Below, one piece after another: positions 9,983 to 19,260 of a stretch of DNA of 64,000 nt. The stretch spans positions 1 through 64,000 of the forward strand of contig NZ_WJIE01000024.1 of NCBI RefSeq assembly GCF_009649845.1. The letters run 5' to 3'. The DNA comes from Polyangium spumosum (lineage in GTDB: Bacteria > Myxococcota_A > Polyangia > Polyangiales > Polyangiaceae). The notes beneath the pieces are model-generated. The model saw nothing but the letters and a program-made list of their open reading frames with translations, ran no database searches and was not told the DNA's origin. The first letter of the stretch is position 1. Every line of letters begins with the position of its first letter. The translations under genes were made by a program, and so were the position numbers.

Positions 9983-11203
9983 ATGACGACGGTCTTCATC
10001 ATCATCGGCATCATCATCACGGCGCTGGTCGTCGTTTTGATCGTCCTCGGCATGCGCGCTTCGAAGCTCACGGAGGAGCTCGAGGCGGCCGAGATGAAGC
10101 ATCAGTCGCTCGCCGCGGCGAACCGTGAGCTCCAGGCGCAGGTCACCACGCTCGGCGCCGAGAACCAGAAGAAGATCGGCTGGCTCGACCACATGGAAGA
10201 GGAGCTCAACTGGCACAAGGGCGAGCTCGAGAAGCGGCCGAAGATCGATCGCAAGGTCTACCGGATCCTGACGCTCGGCATGAAGGCGACGGGCAAGAGC
10301 TCGCTCACGCTGAAGTGGTCGAACCCGCTCGTGGATCTCGGGACGATCGAGGGGACGAAGATCGAGCGCTACGAGCGCACCGTGAGCCACGTGCGCAACA
10401 AGGACACGCTCGTCGAGCACGTGTTCGAGGTGCACGACTGGGGCGGCGAGCACATCGTGGACGCGCAGCAGGAGCTCATCATCGAGGAGATCCACGGGCT
10501 CTTGATGGTGGTCGACCTCGGCGGCAAGGACGCGCGTCAGGTCGACACGAACCGCATCGGCGAGCAGCTCAACGAGTTCAACCCGCAGGCGCTGAAGTAC
10601 TTCTTCAGCCCGAAGACGGTGGCGTCATGCAAGAGCGTGGTGCTCTTCATCAACAAGAGCGACCTCATCCCGGGCTCACCCGCGCAGGCGGAGGCGCAGG
10701 CGAAGGCGCTCTACGCGCCGCTCATCGACAGCCTGCGGCAGTACGCGACGCAGATCGACGTGAAGGTGCTCGTCGGCTCGGCGAGTTACGGGCACTCGAC
10801 GCACGTCCTGTTCTCGCACTTCGTCGAGCAGATCCTGCCGAAGTCGGCGTACGACAACCAGCTCCTGCAGCGCATGAAGAGTGAGTTCCGGTCGAGGGCG
10901 TCGACGATCACGCCGGGGATGAACGGGCCGACGTCGCAGTCGCAGCCGTCGTTCCCGGCGCCGCAGATCCCGCACGCGCTGCCGCCGTCGAACGGGCATG
11001 GGCAGATGCCGGCGCCGCAGCATTACGGGCAGGCTCCGCAGCACACGCCTGCGCCGCAGCCGCCGGTCGCGCCGCCCTTCGGCCCGCGGCCGGGGTTCGG
11101 GCAGAAGCTGAACGTCAAGGCGACGATGCCGCTCGAGGACCTCAACCCGATGGAGGCCACGGCGCCGCTCCTGAATCGCCAGCCGCCTCCTCGGCGGGGT
11201 TGA
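9983..11203 (+). CDS. Membrane-anchored small GTPase-like protein
   Basis: The 406-residue protein starts with a membrane helix (residues 3-23), then a charged coiled coil (about 28-85), then a Ras-like P-loop GTPase domain. Visible G motifs are G1 GMKATGKS (99-106), G3 DWGG (152-155), G4 NKSD (224-227) and a G5-like GSAS (265-268). The final ~90 residues are Pro/Gln-rich. The domain order TM-coiled coil-GTPase is unlike MglA or Era-type GTPases and suggests an inner-membrane switch facing the cytoplasm. An ATG at 9983 follows a GAGGGG ribosome-binding site. The partner gene begins 12 bp after its stop, so the two proteins probably work together. Confidence 0.8.
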   Translation: MTTVFIIIGIIITALVVVLIVLGMRASKLTEELEAAEMKHQSLAAANRELQAQVTTLGAENQKKIGWLDHMEEELNWHKGELEKRPKIDRKVYRILTLGMKATGKSSLTLKWSNPLVDLGTIEGTKIERYERTVSHVRNKDTLVEHVFEVHDWGGEHIVDAQQELIIEEIHGLLMVVDLGGKDARQVDTNRIGEQLNEFNPQALKYFFSPKTVASCKSVVLFINKSDLIPGSPAQAEAQAKALYAPLIDSLRQYATQIDVKVLVGSASYGHSTHVLFSHFVEQILPKSAYDNQLLQRMKSEFRSRASTITPGMNGPTSQSQPSFPAPQIPHALPPSNGHGQMPAPQHYGQAPQHTPAPQPPVAPPFGPRPGFGQKLNVKATMPLEDLNPMEATAPLLNRQPPPRRG

Positions 11204-11215
11204 GCGGAGGTGGAC

Positions 11216-12796
11216 ATGGACGAGACGCACGTGGTCACTGCGGGATACGAGGTCCCGACGTACAAGGTGCCCTACGGGGCGACCTGGTTCCACTTCCTCC
11301 ACGGCAACGTGCCGGGGCATCAGATCGACTTCATCTACCGGCCCGACGTGCCGCAGGAGCCGCTGACGCGCCAGCATTTCAGCCACCTCTCGCGCCTCGT
11401 GAAGTACATCGAGCCGCGGCACGGGAGCGCGTACGCGTTCGCGATCGGGAACCTGTCGCGCGACGACACGCAATACGAGGCGGGGCATGGTGGCCTCGCG
11501 TTCATCTTCGGCCTGCGAATCAAGGGCGCAAAGGACCACGCAGGGCGGCAAGACCCGCCGTTTTGCCATTCCGCGGCGATCATCGACCGGCACCTCGACG
11601 GAGAGACGATTTACGGGACGGCTTTGCAGTTTTACCAGAAGCTCTTGCCGGACGAGGAGTCGCAGGCGGAGGGGAGCGGCTGGTATCACACGTACGTGCA
11701 GCACGCGCAGAACCCGGATGCGCTGTTGCCGCTCTTGAAGATGTACCTCGAGGATTTCGAGGATTTGCACAAGCCGGGGCCGAGTGGACTTTCGTTCCGG
11801 TGGACGGTGGAGCACTCGACGCCGCCGAAGCGGGTGGTGATCGTGTACCCGGACCGGGTGGATTTCCCGACGCTGGCGTATTGCATGGCGCGGATCGCGA
11901 ACGTGCTCGTGGAGTCGGACATCAAGTGGACGGCCATTTCCAATGGGCGCGAGCAGGACGTGGTCGGAGGGTTGACGGTGCGCTTCGTGCCGCGGCGGGA
12001 GGCGACGGCGGAGCCTGCGGACGTGGTGCTGATGTATCTGGAGCAGGTGCCGGAGGATCCGGCGGAGATCGCGGCACAATTGTTCAATGCGCACGAGGTG
12101 CGGATCTCGCAGATGCCGGACCTGCGGATGAACTGGCGGTTCGTCCAGGAGCAGCAGGCGAAGCAGAATGGGGTGACGACGGGGCACGGCGCGGCGGCGG
12201 GGACGGCGACAGCGACGGGGAGTAATGGGATCGGTTCGGTGAGGCCGGGGCCGATGGAGGGAGCGCGGCCGTGGGCGCAGCCGGTGGAGGTGCCAGCGGC
12301 GGAGGAGCCGGCGGGGCTCGGCGGGCTGGTTCAGGTGGTGGAGAAGGCGGAGGCGGCGCCGGGGTTGGGGTTGGGGTTGCCGCAGGTGGATCTGGCGGCG
12401 GAGCTGAAGAAGAAGCAGCGGAGGAGTCAGTTCACGACGTTGATCGGGGTGGGGGTGTTCATTGCGGTGATGGGGGTGATTGCGGCGGTGTGGATTGGAT
12501 CGGCGCCGACGGTGCCGGTGGAGGAGCCGGGGGGCGTGGGGAGTGTGGTGCCGGTGGTGGGGACGGGGAAGCCGGAGCCTACTGCCGTACCGACAGCGAA
12601 GGCGACGGCTGCGCCGACGGCGACGGCGACGGCGAGCGTGAACGGGCAGGATGCGTCGGTTATTTTGGAGGAGCAGTCGGTGGGGGTGAGTGCGCCCAAG
12701 GCGACGGGGACGGCGGCGGGGACGGTGAAGGCACCGGCAGGGACGACGGGGACGAAGAAGAAGGATCCGTTCAAGAAGCCGTTGAAGTTACCGTAG
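11216..12796 (+). CDS. Membrane protein of unknown family, partner of the GTPase
   Basis: The ATG at 11216 is preferred over the upstream GTG at 11210 because GGAGG (11206-11210) then sits 5 nt away. The first ~310 residues form a globular alpha/beta domain I do not recognise (motifs YKVPYGATWFHFLHGNVPGH and GLAFIFGLRIKG). A low-complexity Gly/Ala/Glu linker follows, then one membrane helix (about residues 405-425, TLIGVGVFIAVMGVIAAVWI) and a Thr/Ala/Pro-rich exported tail ending in basic residues. The position directly after the GTPase suggests an effector, activator or GAP-like partner; no known GAP or roadblock motif is visible. Confidence 0.7.
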   Translation: MDETHVVTAGYEVPTYKVPYGATWFHFLHGNVPGHQIDFIYRPDVPQEPLTRQHFSHLSRLVKYIEPRHGSAYAFAIGNLSRDDTQYEAGHGGLAFIFGLRIKGAKDHAGRQDPPFCHSAAIIDRHLDGETIYGTALQFYQKLLPDEESQAEGSGWYHTYVQHAQNPDALLPLLKMYLEDFEDLHKPGPSGLSFRWTVEHSTPPKRVVIVYPDRVDFPTLAYCMARIANVLVESDIKWTAISNGREQDVVGGLTVRFVPRREATAEPADVVLMYLEQVPEDPAEIAAQLFNAHEVRISQMPDLRMNWRFVQEQQAKQNGVTTGHGAAAGTATATGSNGIGSVRPGPMEGARPWAQPVEVPAAEEPAGLGGLVQVVEKAEAAPGLGLGLPQVDLAAELKKKQRRSQFTTLIGVGVFIAVMGVIAAVWIGSAPTVPVEEPGGVGSVVPVVGTGKPEPTAVPTAKATAAPTATATASVNGQDASVILEEQSVGVSAPKATGTAAGTVKAPAGTTGTKKKDPFKKPLKLP

Positions 12797-12802
12797 GCAG
12801 GG

Positions 12803-13882
12803 TCATTGGCAGCGGCGGGGGAAGCCGGTGCAGTTGTTGCTGTTGCATTGGCCGGCGCTGACGCAGTAGGAGCCGGTCGGGAGCAGGCAGGCGAAAGTGT
12901 CCAGGTTGCACTTGGTGCCGGCTACGCAATCGGCGTCGGAGCTGCATTCTTTGCATTGATTGTCCACGCAGTTCCGGCTGCCGCATTGCGCGTTCCCGGT
13001 GCATGGAGCATCGATCGATAAACTGCACAGCTTGCCTTGGCACGTCCCCTCCGCACAATCCGCGCTGGCATCACACGGTTGCCCCAGGAGCGCCTTGCAG
13101 GAACCACCTTCGCAAGTGGCTCCCATCGCGCAGGCCAGCCCACCCGCGCGGCCGCAGCTCTTGCAGGTCTTGGTCGCGGGGTCGCACAAGTTCGAGAGGC
13201 ACTCCACGTCGTCGGCGCAGGGCTCGCCCGCGGCGGAGCGGCAGTAGGGCTTGCGGCAAGCACCGCTCGAACAATCGCTCGTTGCGAAGCAATTCGCGCC
13301 GAGCGCACCCTTACCGCCGAGATTGACGCACTCGCCCGTGGCACCACATGCCTTGATGTCTTCGCAGCCTGTGACCTGCAACCCATTCGCCATGCGCGTG
13401 CAGGCCCCCTCGGTTCCGGTCCGATTGCAAGATCTGCACGGCCCGGGGCATTCGACGTCGCAGCATATGCTATCAGCTTCGTCGCATACAGTGCTCTCGC
13501 ACTGGTCGCCAGCGGTGCATGCCGTCCCGTCACAGCGCGGCTTGCAGGCCTCGTCGGTACACGTCAGGCAACTCTGGCACCCTGCGGCTTCATCGCAGAA
13601 GCCACCGCTGCATACCGCGCCCACCAATGGTGTGTGGCACTCCCCCGCACCTATACGCTCATCCAGCGTGCACTCGTTCCCGTCGTCCTCGCACGGCTCG
13701 TGGCCACCCGCCCCGCCATTCCCACCGATTCCCCCACCGCCACTCGCACCACCATTCCCCGTCGACGCATTCTTCTCACTGTACGTGGCCGTATCGAACG
13801 GGTCGAACGAGCAGCCGTCCGCCACCAGGACAATTCCCACGAAAAGGATCCCAAGCCCCAGCGGCGCTCCATATCGCTTCAT
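12803..13882 (-). CDS. Cys-rich putative lipoprotein, copy A
   Basis: The start is set at ATG 13882, preceded by a GAGGG ribosome-binding site. The first 24 residues form a signal peptide ending in VLVADGC, an imperfect lipobox, so lipid attachment is likely but not certain. A Gly/Ser/Asn 'GGxGG' linker follows, then about 300 residues packed with regularly spaced cysteines (CEDDGNECTLDE, SSGAC, CADDVECLSNLC, CAEGTCQGKLC), typical of surface proteins of Polyangiales with several disulphide-bonded repeats. It is the downstream gene of a pair with the PEGA-type protein at 13927. It is closely related to 15027-16109, and the 3' halves are nearly identical at DNA level. Confidence 0.8.
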   Translation of the reverse strand: MKRYGAPLGLGILFVGIVLVADGCSFDPFDTATYSEKNASTGNGGASGGGGIGGNGGAGGHEPCEDDGNECTLDERIGAGECHTPLVGAVCSGGFCDEAAGCQSCLTCTDEACKPRCDGTACTAGDQCESTVCDEADSICCDVECPGPCRSCNRTGTEGACTRMANGLQVTGCEDIKACGATGECVNLGGKGALGANCFATSDCSSGACRKPYCRSAAGEPCADDVECLSNLCDPATKTCKSCGRAGGLACAMGATCEGGSCKALLGQPCDASADCAEGTCQGKLCSLSIDAPCTGNAQCGSRNCVDNQCKECSSDADCVAGTKCNLDTFACLLPTGSYCVSAGQCNSNNCTGFPRRCQ

Positions 13883-13926
13883 GCGCTTACCCTCGAGCAA
13901 CGACACAACCGATCGCCAACTCGCCC

Positions 13927-14937
13927 CTACCACACACCTTGCACGACGAGGCCGCCCAGCGTCGGGGCCACCATAAACGAAACTCGGGGTGGCTCCTTCA
14001 TGTCCGCGGACTGTTTTTCCCACGGTTTGGCGTAGATCAGCGTCGCCACACCAACCGCCCCCGCCCCGATGAACGAAACGAGCGACGTATACGCGAGCCC
14101 GACCCGCGTCGATACGTACTCGTCATGCCGACGTGCGCAGTCGATTTCGCAGCCGGCCGATAGGGCTTCTTGCTCCCGAGCGTGGATGACGTTCACCCCG
14201 ATCGCCGTGCCCGTTCCCAGGAGCACGAGGGCGCTGGTCAGACCGACCCCCGCATACACCAGACCGTTGCCTGTCGACGGGGGCTGCGCTTCCTCCTTTC
14301 GGTCTGGAAAGGGTCGCGTCGGCTTTTCGATCGGGACCAGCATCACTCCGACCAGCATCGGCTTCGTGTCCCCCTCCTCGAGCGTCACCCGGCGCTGCTC
14401 CGTGACAAACCCCGGCGCCGAGACGACGATGTCATGGCTCCCGGGATCGAGCATCCGTGGCGTGTCGAGCTGGCTACCGGAGATGTCGACGCCATCCACG
14501 GTGACTCGGACCGCTTCGGACGGGGCTCCGGTCACGCGCAAGTGGATGGAGGGGATGCGGGTATCGACCGCCTTCAGTAGCTCCGACGCTTCGGCCTGCG
14601 CCGCGAGAAATGCCGCATTGCCGTCGGCGGGCAGTCTCGAGACCTCCAGGAGAACATTGCGAGCCTCGACCAGCCGGCCAAGCTCCCCGTATGCCTTCGC
14701 GAGGTCGAGCCCTGTCGTGGGGACGTACATGAGCCCGTGGGCTTTCTGGAAGTGCTCGAGTGCCGCCTCCGCGTCGCCCGCAGCGAGTTTTTCGCGTCCC
14801 TCGATCAGTAGCTTGCGGGCGACGTCACGATCCGTCTGCGAAGGCTGACCGTGAGCCGCGGAGGAGACGAGGAGCCCCGCGGCGAGGAGCAGCATGAACG
14901 GAATGTGCGAACCCGTGAATGATGCGCGGTGTCCCAT
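13927..14937 (-). CDS. Periplasmic TPR/PEGA-type membrane protein, copy A
   Basis: The ATG at 14937 follows GGAGG and starts a Sec signal peptide (ending near SSAAHG). Residues about 35-110 form a TPR-like helical pair (ARKLLIEGREKLAAGDAEAALEHF), the middle is a PEGA-like beta domain (VTVDGVDISG, PGSHDIVVSAPGF), and the C-terminal third has two hydrophobic segments (GVGLTSALVLLGTGTAIGV and LVSFIGAGAVGVATLIYA) flanking a short Cys-containing loop. PEGA domains are usually found on the outer face of the membrane and bind surface structures. It precedes the Cys-rich lipoprotein by 44 bp and is paralogous to 16159-17154 and 53187-54179. Confidence 0.8.
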   Translation of the reverse strand: MGHRASFTGSHIPFMLLLAAGLLVSSAAHGQPSQTDRDVARKLLIEGREKLAAGDAEAALEHFQKAHGLMYVPTTGLDLAKAYGELGRLVEARNVLLEVSRLPADGNAAFLAAQAEASELLKAVDTRIPSIHLRVTGAPSEAVRVTVDGVDISGSQLDTPRMLDPGSHDIVVSAPGFVTEQRRVTLEEGDTKPMLVGVMLVPIEKPTRPFPDRKEEAQPPSTGNGLVYAGVGLTSALVLLGTGTAIGVNVIHAREQEALSAGCEIDCARRHDEYVSTRVGLAYTSLVSFIGAGAVGVATLIYAKPWEKQSADMKEPPRVSFMVAPTLGGLVVQGVW

Positions 14938-15026
14938 GAAAAACCTCCGGCGCGGATCGAGGCGCACGGGCAAGGGAAGCGCAGGCTTGGTGGGTTTGTC
15001 AAGAAAGTGGCGTGCGTGTTATGGTG

Positions 15027-16109
15027 TCATTCGCAGCGGCGGGGGAAGCCGGTGCAGTTGTTGCTGTTGCATTGGCCGGCGCTGACGCAGTAGGAGCCGG
15101 TCGGGAGCAGGCAGGCGAAGGTGTCGAGGTTGCATTTGGTGCCGCCAACGCAATCGGCATCGGAGCTGCATTCCTTGCATTGATTGTCCACGCAGTTCCG
15201 ACTGGTGCACTGCGCGTTCTCGGTGCAGGTTGCCTCGGTCGGTAGACTGCACAGCTTGCCTTGGCACGTCCCCTCTGCGCAATCTGCGTTGGCATCACAG
15301 GGTTGCCCCAGGAGCGCCTTGCAGGAACCACCTTCGCAAGTGGCTCCCATCGCGCAGGCCAGCCCACCCGCGCCGCCGCAGCTCTTGCAGGTCTTGGTCG
15401 CGGAGTCGCACAAGTTCGAGAGGCACTCCACGTCGTCGGCGCAGGGCTCGCCCGCGGCGGAGCGGCAGTAGGGCTTGCGGCAAGCACCGCTCGAACAATC
15501 GCCCGTATTGCTGCACGTTGCACCAAGCGCGCCCTTGCCGGCGAGGCTACCGCATGCCCCCGTCGCATCACACGCATCGCTGCCGTCGCAGTCGGGAACC
15601 TGCAATCCATTCGGCATCCGCGTACAGGTCCCCTCCGTCCCGGTCCGATTGCAAGATTTGCACGGTCCGGCGCATTCGACGTCACAGCATATGCCATCAG
15701 CATCGTCGCATACCGTGCTCTTGCACTGGTCGCCAGCGGTGCAAGCCGTTCCGTCACAGCGCGGCTTGCAGGCATCATCGGTACACGTCAGGCAACTCTG
15801 GCACCCTGCGGCTTCATCGCAGAAGCCACCGTTGCATACGGCGCCCACCAATGGCGTGTGGCACTCCCCCGCATCCGTACGCTCATCCAGCGTGCACTCG
15901 TTCCCGTCATCCTCGCACGGCTCTTGGCCCCCCGCTCCACCATTCCCCCCAATTCCCCCGCCACCGCTCGCCCCCGCCCCACCGCTACCGCTTGTGTTCG
16001 CCTCTTCATAACTCGGCATGGCAAACGGATTGGCCTCACAGCCATCTGCCGCAACCACCAACCCGACGAAAACGCCTCCCATCAAGAGCGACGCGCCATA
16101 CCGCCTCAT
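15027..16109 (-). CDS. Cys-rich putative lipoprotein, copy B
   Basis: A paralogue of 12803-13882. It starts at ATG 16109 behind GGAGGTG, has a signal peptide (LMGGVFVGLVVAADGC, imperfect lipobox), a 'GGAGASGGGGIGGNGGAGG' linker, and the same array of Cys motifs. The last ~190 codons of the two copies differ at only a handful of positions, while the segment between the linker and about residue 190 differs more, which suggests recent duplication or gene conversion. It lies 49 bp downstream of its PEGA-type partner and is likely the distal gene of the kinase / PEGA / lipoprotein operon. Confidence 0.8.
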   Translation of the reverse strand: MRRYGASLLMGGVFVGLVVAADGCEANPFAMPSYEEANTSGSGGAGASGGGGIGGNGGAGGQEPCEDDGNECTLDERTDAGECHTPLVGAVCNGGFCDEAAGCQSCLTCTDDACKPRCDGTACTAGDQCKSTVCDDADGICCDVECAGPCKSCNRTGTEGTCTRMPNGLQVPDCDGSDACDATGACGSLAGKGALGATCSNTGDCSSGACRKPYCRSAAGEPCADDVECLSNLCDSATKTCKSCGGAGGLACAMGATCEGGSCKALLGQPCDANADCAEGTCQGKLCSLPTEATCTENAQCTSRNCVDNQCKECSSDADCVGGTKCNLDTFACLLPTGSYCVSAGQCNSNNCTGFPRRCE

Positions 16110-16158
16110 TCGTGCACCTCCAACCCAAGAGAAGATCCGTCGTCCTCGCGCAACCTAC

Positions 16159-17154
16159 CTACCAAGTGCCCTGCACGACGATGCCCCCCACGGTCGGCAC
16201 AACGACGAACGAAGCCATCGAAGCCTCCTTCGTGTCCGCAGTCTGCTTCTTTCCGCTCAACGCGTGGATCAAAGTCACCGTACCCACCGCCCCCGCGCCG
16301 ATGAACGAGATGAGCGACGTGTACGCGAGCCCCTCCACCATTGAAGCGCGCTGTTCGTAGAGCGGCTTGCATTCTTGATCGCCGCTGCAACCAACGTTCC
16401 GCGCCGCATCGAACGCCTGGTCCTGAGCGACCTTCCCCCCGATCGCCGTCCCAATCCCGAGCAGCAAAAGCCCCCCACTCACCCCCGCCCCCACATACAT
16501 CCACGTCTTATCCTTCGGCGGCGGCGACTTCTTCCCCGGATCCACCGGATCCCCAACGAGCCCCCCTCCACCCCCCACCGCCCCAAGCTTCAGCGGCACC
16601 CCGACCTCCGCCCCCGCCGACAGCTCGAGACTCTGACTTGCCCCCTGAAACCCATCCTTCTTCGCCTCGAACGAATGCGTCCCCGGCGGCAAGAAAATCG
16701 GCCCTGGCAAAAGTTGCTTCTCGATCGGCCGCCCATCCACCAGCACCTCGGCGTCCGCCGGCTCGACCTTCATCGTGACCGTCACGATCTTCGGCTTTGC
16801 TTCCTTGATCAGCGCCTGGGCCGCTGCCACCTCCGCCGGGTCCGGATTCGGCTCTTCCCGCAGGAAATACTGCAGGTGCTCTGCCCCGGACAACGCGTCG
16901 CCCACCTTCACCTCGGCTCGACCCAGATTCAGAGCGATCTGCGGCAGCGGCCTCAACGCGAACGCCTTCCCGAACGCCGTCCGCGCCTTTTCCCACTGCG
17001 CGAAGCCTGCCGCGACCTGGCCCTCCTCGAAAAGCCGCTTGACTTCCGTGTTCACGTCGGGCTGCGCCGATGCCGCAGGTGCCGCCGCAGGCCCCTGCGC
17101 AAACGCAGGCACCGTCACGAGCAAGGTCGCCGCGATGAGTGTCGTCCTCAACAT
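16159..17154 (-). CDS. Periplasmic TPR/PEGA-type membrane protein, copy B
   Basis: The start at ATG 17154 gives a clear signal peptide (MLRTTLIAATLLVTVPAFAQ). A TPR-like segment follows (VNTEVKRLFEEGQVAAGFAQW), then a PEGA-like domain (VEPADAEVLVDGRPIEK, PPGTHSFEAKKDGF), a Gly/Pro/Lys linker, and two hydrophobic segments (VGAGVSGGLLLLGIGTAIGG and LISFIGAGAVGTVTLI) around a Cys-containing loop (NVGCSGDQECKPLYEQ). The C-terminal end (VVPTVGGIVVQGTW) matches copy A (VAPTLGGLVVQGVW). It sits 85 bp downstream of the kinase 17239-19080, so a kinase / PEGA / lipoprotein operon is likely. Confidence 0.8.
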   Translation of the reverse strand: MLRTTLIAATLLVTVPAFAQGPAAAPAASAQPDVNTEVKRLFEEGQVAAGFAQWEKARTAFGKAFALRPLPQIALNLGRAEVKVGDALSGAEHLQYFLREEPNPDPAEVAAAQALIKEAKPKIVTVTMKVEPADAEVLVDGRPIEKQLLPGPIFLPPGTHSFEAKKDGFQGASQSLELSAGAEVGVPLKLGAVGGGGGLVGDPVDPGKKSPPPKDKTWMYVGAGVSGGLLLLGIGTAIGGKVAQDQAFDAARNVGCSGDQECKPLYEQRASMVEGLAYTSLISFIGAGAVGTVTLIHALSGKKQTADTKEASMASFVVVPTVGGIVVQGTW

Positions 17155-17238
17155 GGTCCGCCGTTCGTCATGTGTTGCGCGTCGCGATTGTTCCGCAGTT
17201 TCAGCGCGTCCACAAGAGGCTAGCTCGGGAAGCACACG

Positions 17239-19080
17239 TCAGCCCGGCGAACACTTCCTGAACAGTCCCACGCCCGTGCACTTCGGGGGCGCCGCCGACT
17301 TGTAGACCCTCTTCGTGGCTGGCGCCTTGTACGTGGCCGGCGGAGCAGGCGCTTTCGCAGCAGCCGACTGCGCCACCGTGGGCGCAGCCGTCGCCACCTC
17401 CACCGTCGCGCTCGTCGCCACCATGGCGCTCGCCGCCACGACCGGCTCCGACGGTGCCTCCGCCGTCGCCTCCGCCTTCACCGGAGCCCTCGGCAACTCC
17501 GGCGCCGCCGCTGGAATCACCACCGCGCTCCTCGCGGCCTCCGCCCCTTCCTTCCCGCTCGCCGTCCCCTCCCCCGCGCCGATCTTCCCCGCGTTCACCA
17601 CCAGCAACCCGACCACCCCGATCGCCGCTGCCACCCCCGCGCCCATCACCCCGAACAACACGCCCTTCCCGCGCTTGCGCTTCCCCGCCATCGCTGGATC
17701 CACCAGCGGCATCGGCGGCGCGGGATAACCTCCCGTGCCGTGTGCGAGCGCGCCTGCGGCCGACGTCGTGCCCGACGGATCCATCGTCGGGATACGCACC
17801 ATCTGCGCCTCGCTCACCATCTGCGTCTGCCCGTTCGACGCTTGCTCCGGCACCACACCTTCCAGCGCGATGTGCGACTGCCGATGCGCTGCGATCGCCT
17901 GCTGCATCTCCTCCTTCCACGCGGGCGCCGGCGACGCGATCGGCAGGTTCGGCTGCAGGAGCTGCGTGCCCGTCGACGCGTCCTCCCCGCGCGCTGCCTT
18001 CGGCGCGCTCGGCCGCATGTCCATCAACATCCGACCCTGCAGCGGCAACGTCGCGGCGAGCTCACTCTCGTCGTCTACACTCTCCAGCGTCGCGCGCAGC
18101 GCTGCGCCTGGCAGCGGCGCGGTCACGTCCATCGGCGTGAGCGTCGGGATGCGTTGCGCGACCGCTGCCTGCGGGATCGGCTGATCCACGCCCGTGAACG
18201 TCGCCTTGCGCGTCATCGGCCGCGGCATCCCCGCGATCGCGAGCAACGTGTGCGCGAGCTCGTCCGTGCTCGGGAACCGCGCGTCACGCTTCGCCGCCGT
18301 GCAACGCGCGACGACCTCGTCGAGCTCCGCGGGCACGTCGCGCACCTTGCTCGACGGCGGCGGCACGGGCGTGATCAGGATGTGTCGGATCACGTCCTGC
18401 ACCGAGCCCGTGAAGGGACGGCTCCCCGTCAGCATCTCGTACAGCACGATCCCGAGCGACCAGATGTCCGTGCGGTGGTCGAGGTCCTTGCGCATGCCCA
18501 CCTGCTCGGGGCTCATGTACGCGGGCGACCCCACGGCTGTGCCCGTCTGCGTCGCGACGCTGTCGACCGAGTCGAGGTTCTTGCACACGCCGAAGTCGAG
18601 CACCTTCGCGAGGAACGAGTCCTCGGACAAACCCTCCTCGCGGTGCAGGAAGATGTTCGCGGGCTTCAGGTCTCGATGGATGACCTGCGCGGCGTGCGCG
18701 ACGGCGAGCCCACTCGCGACTTCGCCCGCGATACGCGCCGCGACCGCTGGCTCGATGCGTCGCTTCACCTTGAGCATCTCGCCGAGCGTCTGCCCGTGCA
18801 GCAGCTCCAGCACGAGGAACGGCTCTCCTTGCGGCGTCTCGCCCACGTCGAAGATCTGGACGATGTTCCGGTGCCGCAGCTTCCCGCACGCGCGCGCCTC
18901 GCGCAGGAGGCGCTGGCGCAGGTCGTGCGTCAGATGCTCCTTCTGCTGCGGCAAGATCAGCTTGAGGGCGACCTTGCGGTTCGTCGCGTGGTCGAACGCC
19001 GCCCACACGGCGCCCATCGCGCCCTTGCCGATCTCCTGTTCGAGCCGGTACTTGCCGCCGAGGAGGTCGCCCGATTTCAT
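17239..19080 (-). CDS. Membrane-anchored Ser/Thr protein kinase (Hanks type)
   Basis: The N-terminal kinase domain is complete: GKGAMGAVWAA, VALKLI, HRDLKPANIFLH, DFGVCK and YMSPEQ. A long linker of about 200 residues with scattered Thr-Pro and Ser-Pro sites follows, suitable for autophosphorylation. One membrane helix (VLFGVMGAGVAAAIGVVGLL) lies near residue 480 and the extracytoplasmic tail is Ala/Pro/Thr-rich, ending in a short Cys-containing basic segment (PPKCTGVGLFRKCSPG). The same 'Cys-pair end' is seen in the kinase at 8257. It is probably the first gene of the operon that continues into PEGA copy B and lipoprotein copy B, which would let it sense or act on envelope proteins. Confidence 0.92.
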   Translation of the reverse strand: MKSGDLLGGKYRLEQEIGKGAMGAVWAAFDHATNRKVALKLILPQQKEHLTHDLRQRLLREARACGKLRHRNIVQIFDVGETPQGEPFLVLELLHGQTLGEMLKVKRRIEPAVAARIAGEVASGLAVAHAAQVIHRDLKPANIFLHREEGLSEDSFLAKVLDFGVCKNLDSVDSVATQTGTAVGSPAYMSPEQVGMRKDLDHRTDIWSLGIVLYEMLTGSRPFTGSVQDVIRHILITPVPPPSSKVRDVPAELDEVVARCTAAKRDARFPSTDELAHTLLAIAGMPRPMTRKATFTGVDQPIPQAAVAQRIPTLTPMDVTAPLPGAALRATLESVDDESELAATLPLQGRMLMDMRPSAPKAARGEDASTGTQLLQPNLPIASPAPAWKEEMQQAIAAHRQSHIALEGVVPEQASNGQTQMVSEAQMVRIPTMDPSGTTSAAGALAHGTGGYPAPPMPLVDPAMAGKRKRGKGVLFGVMGAGVAAAIGVVGLLVVNAGKIGAGEGTASGKEGAEAARSAVVIPAAAPELPRAPVKAEATAEAPSEPVVAASAMVATSATVEVATAAPTVAQSAAAKAPAPPATYKAPATKRVYKSAAPPKCTGVGLFRKCSPG

Positions 19081-19260
19081 GGTCTCGCAAGCATTCCATG
19101 GAAGCGAGCAGTGTCACAAGATTTTTGTTTGGCGCCGTGCTCTGTTCACGAACTTCACAAGCACGTTTGACGTTTTCTAGACGTTGCCCGATTGGTCTGG
19201 GCACGCGTTCAGCAGCAACACATGTTCCCGGAAGGGGCGCCGCGCGGCGCCGCGAGCGAG

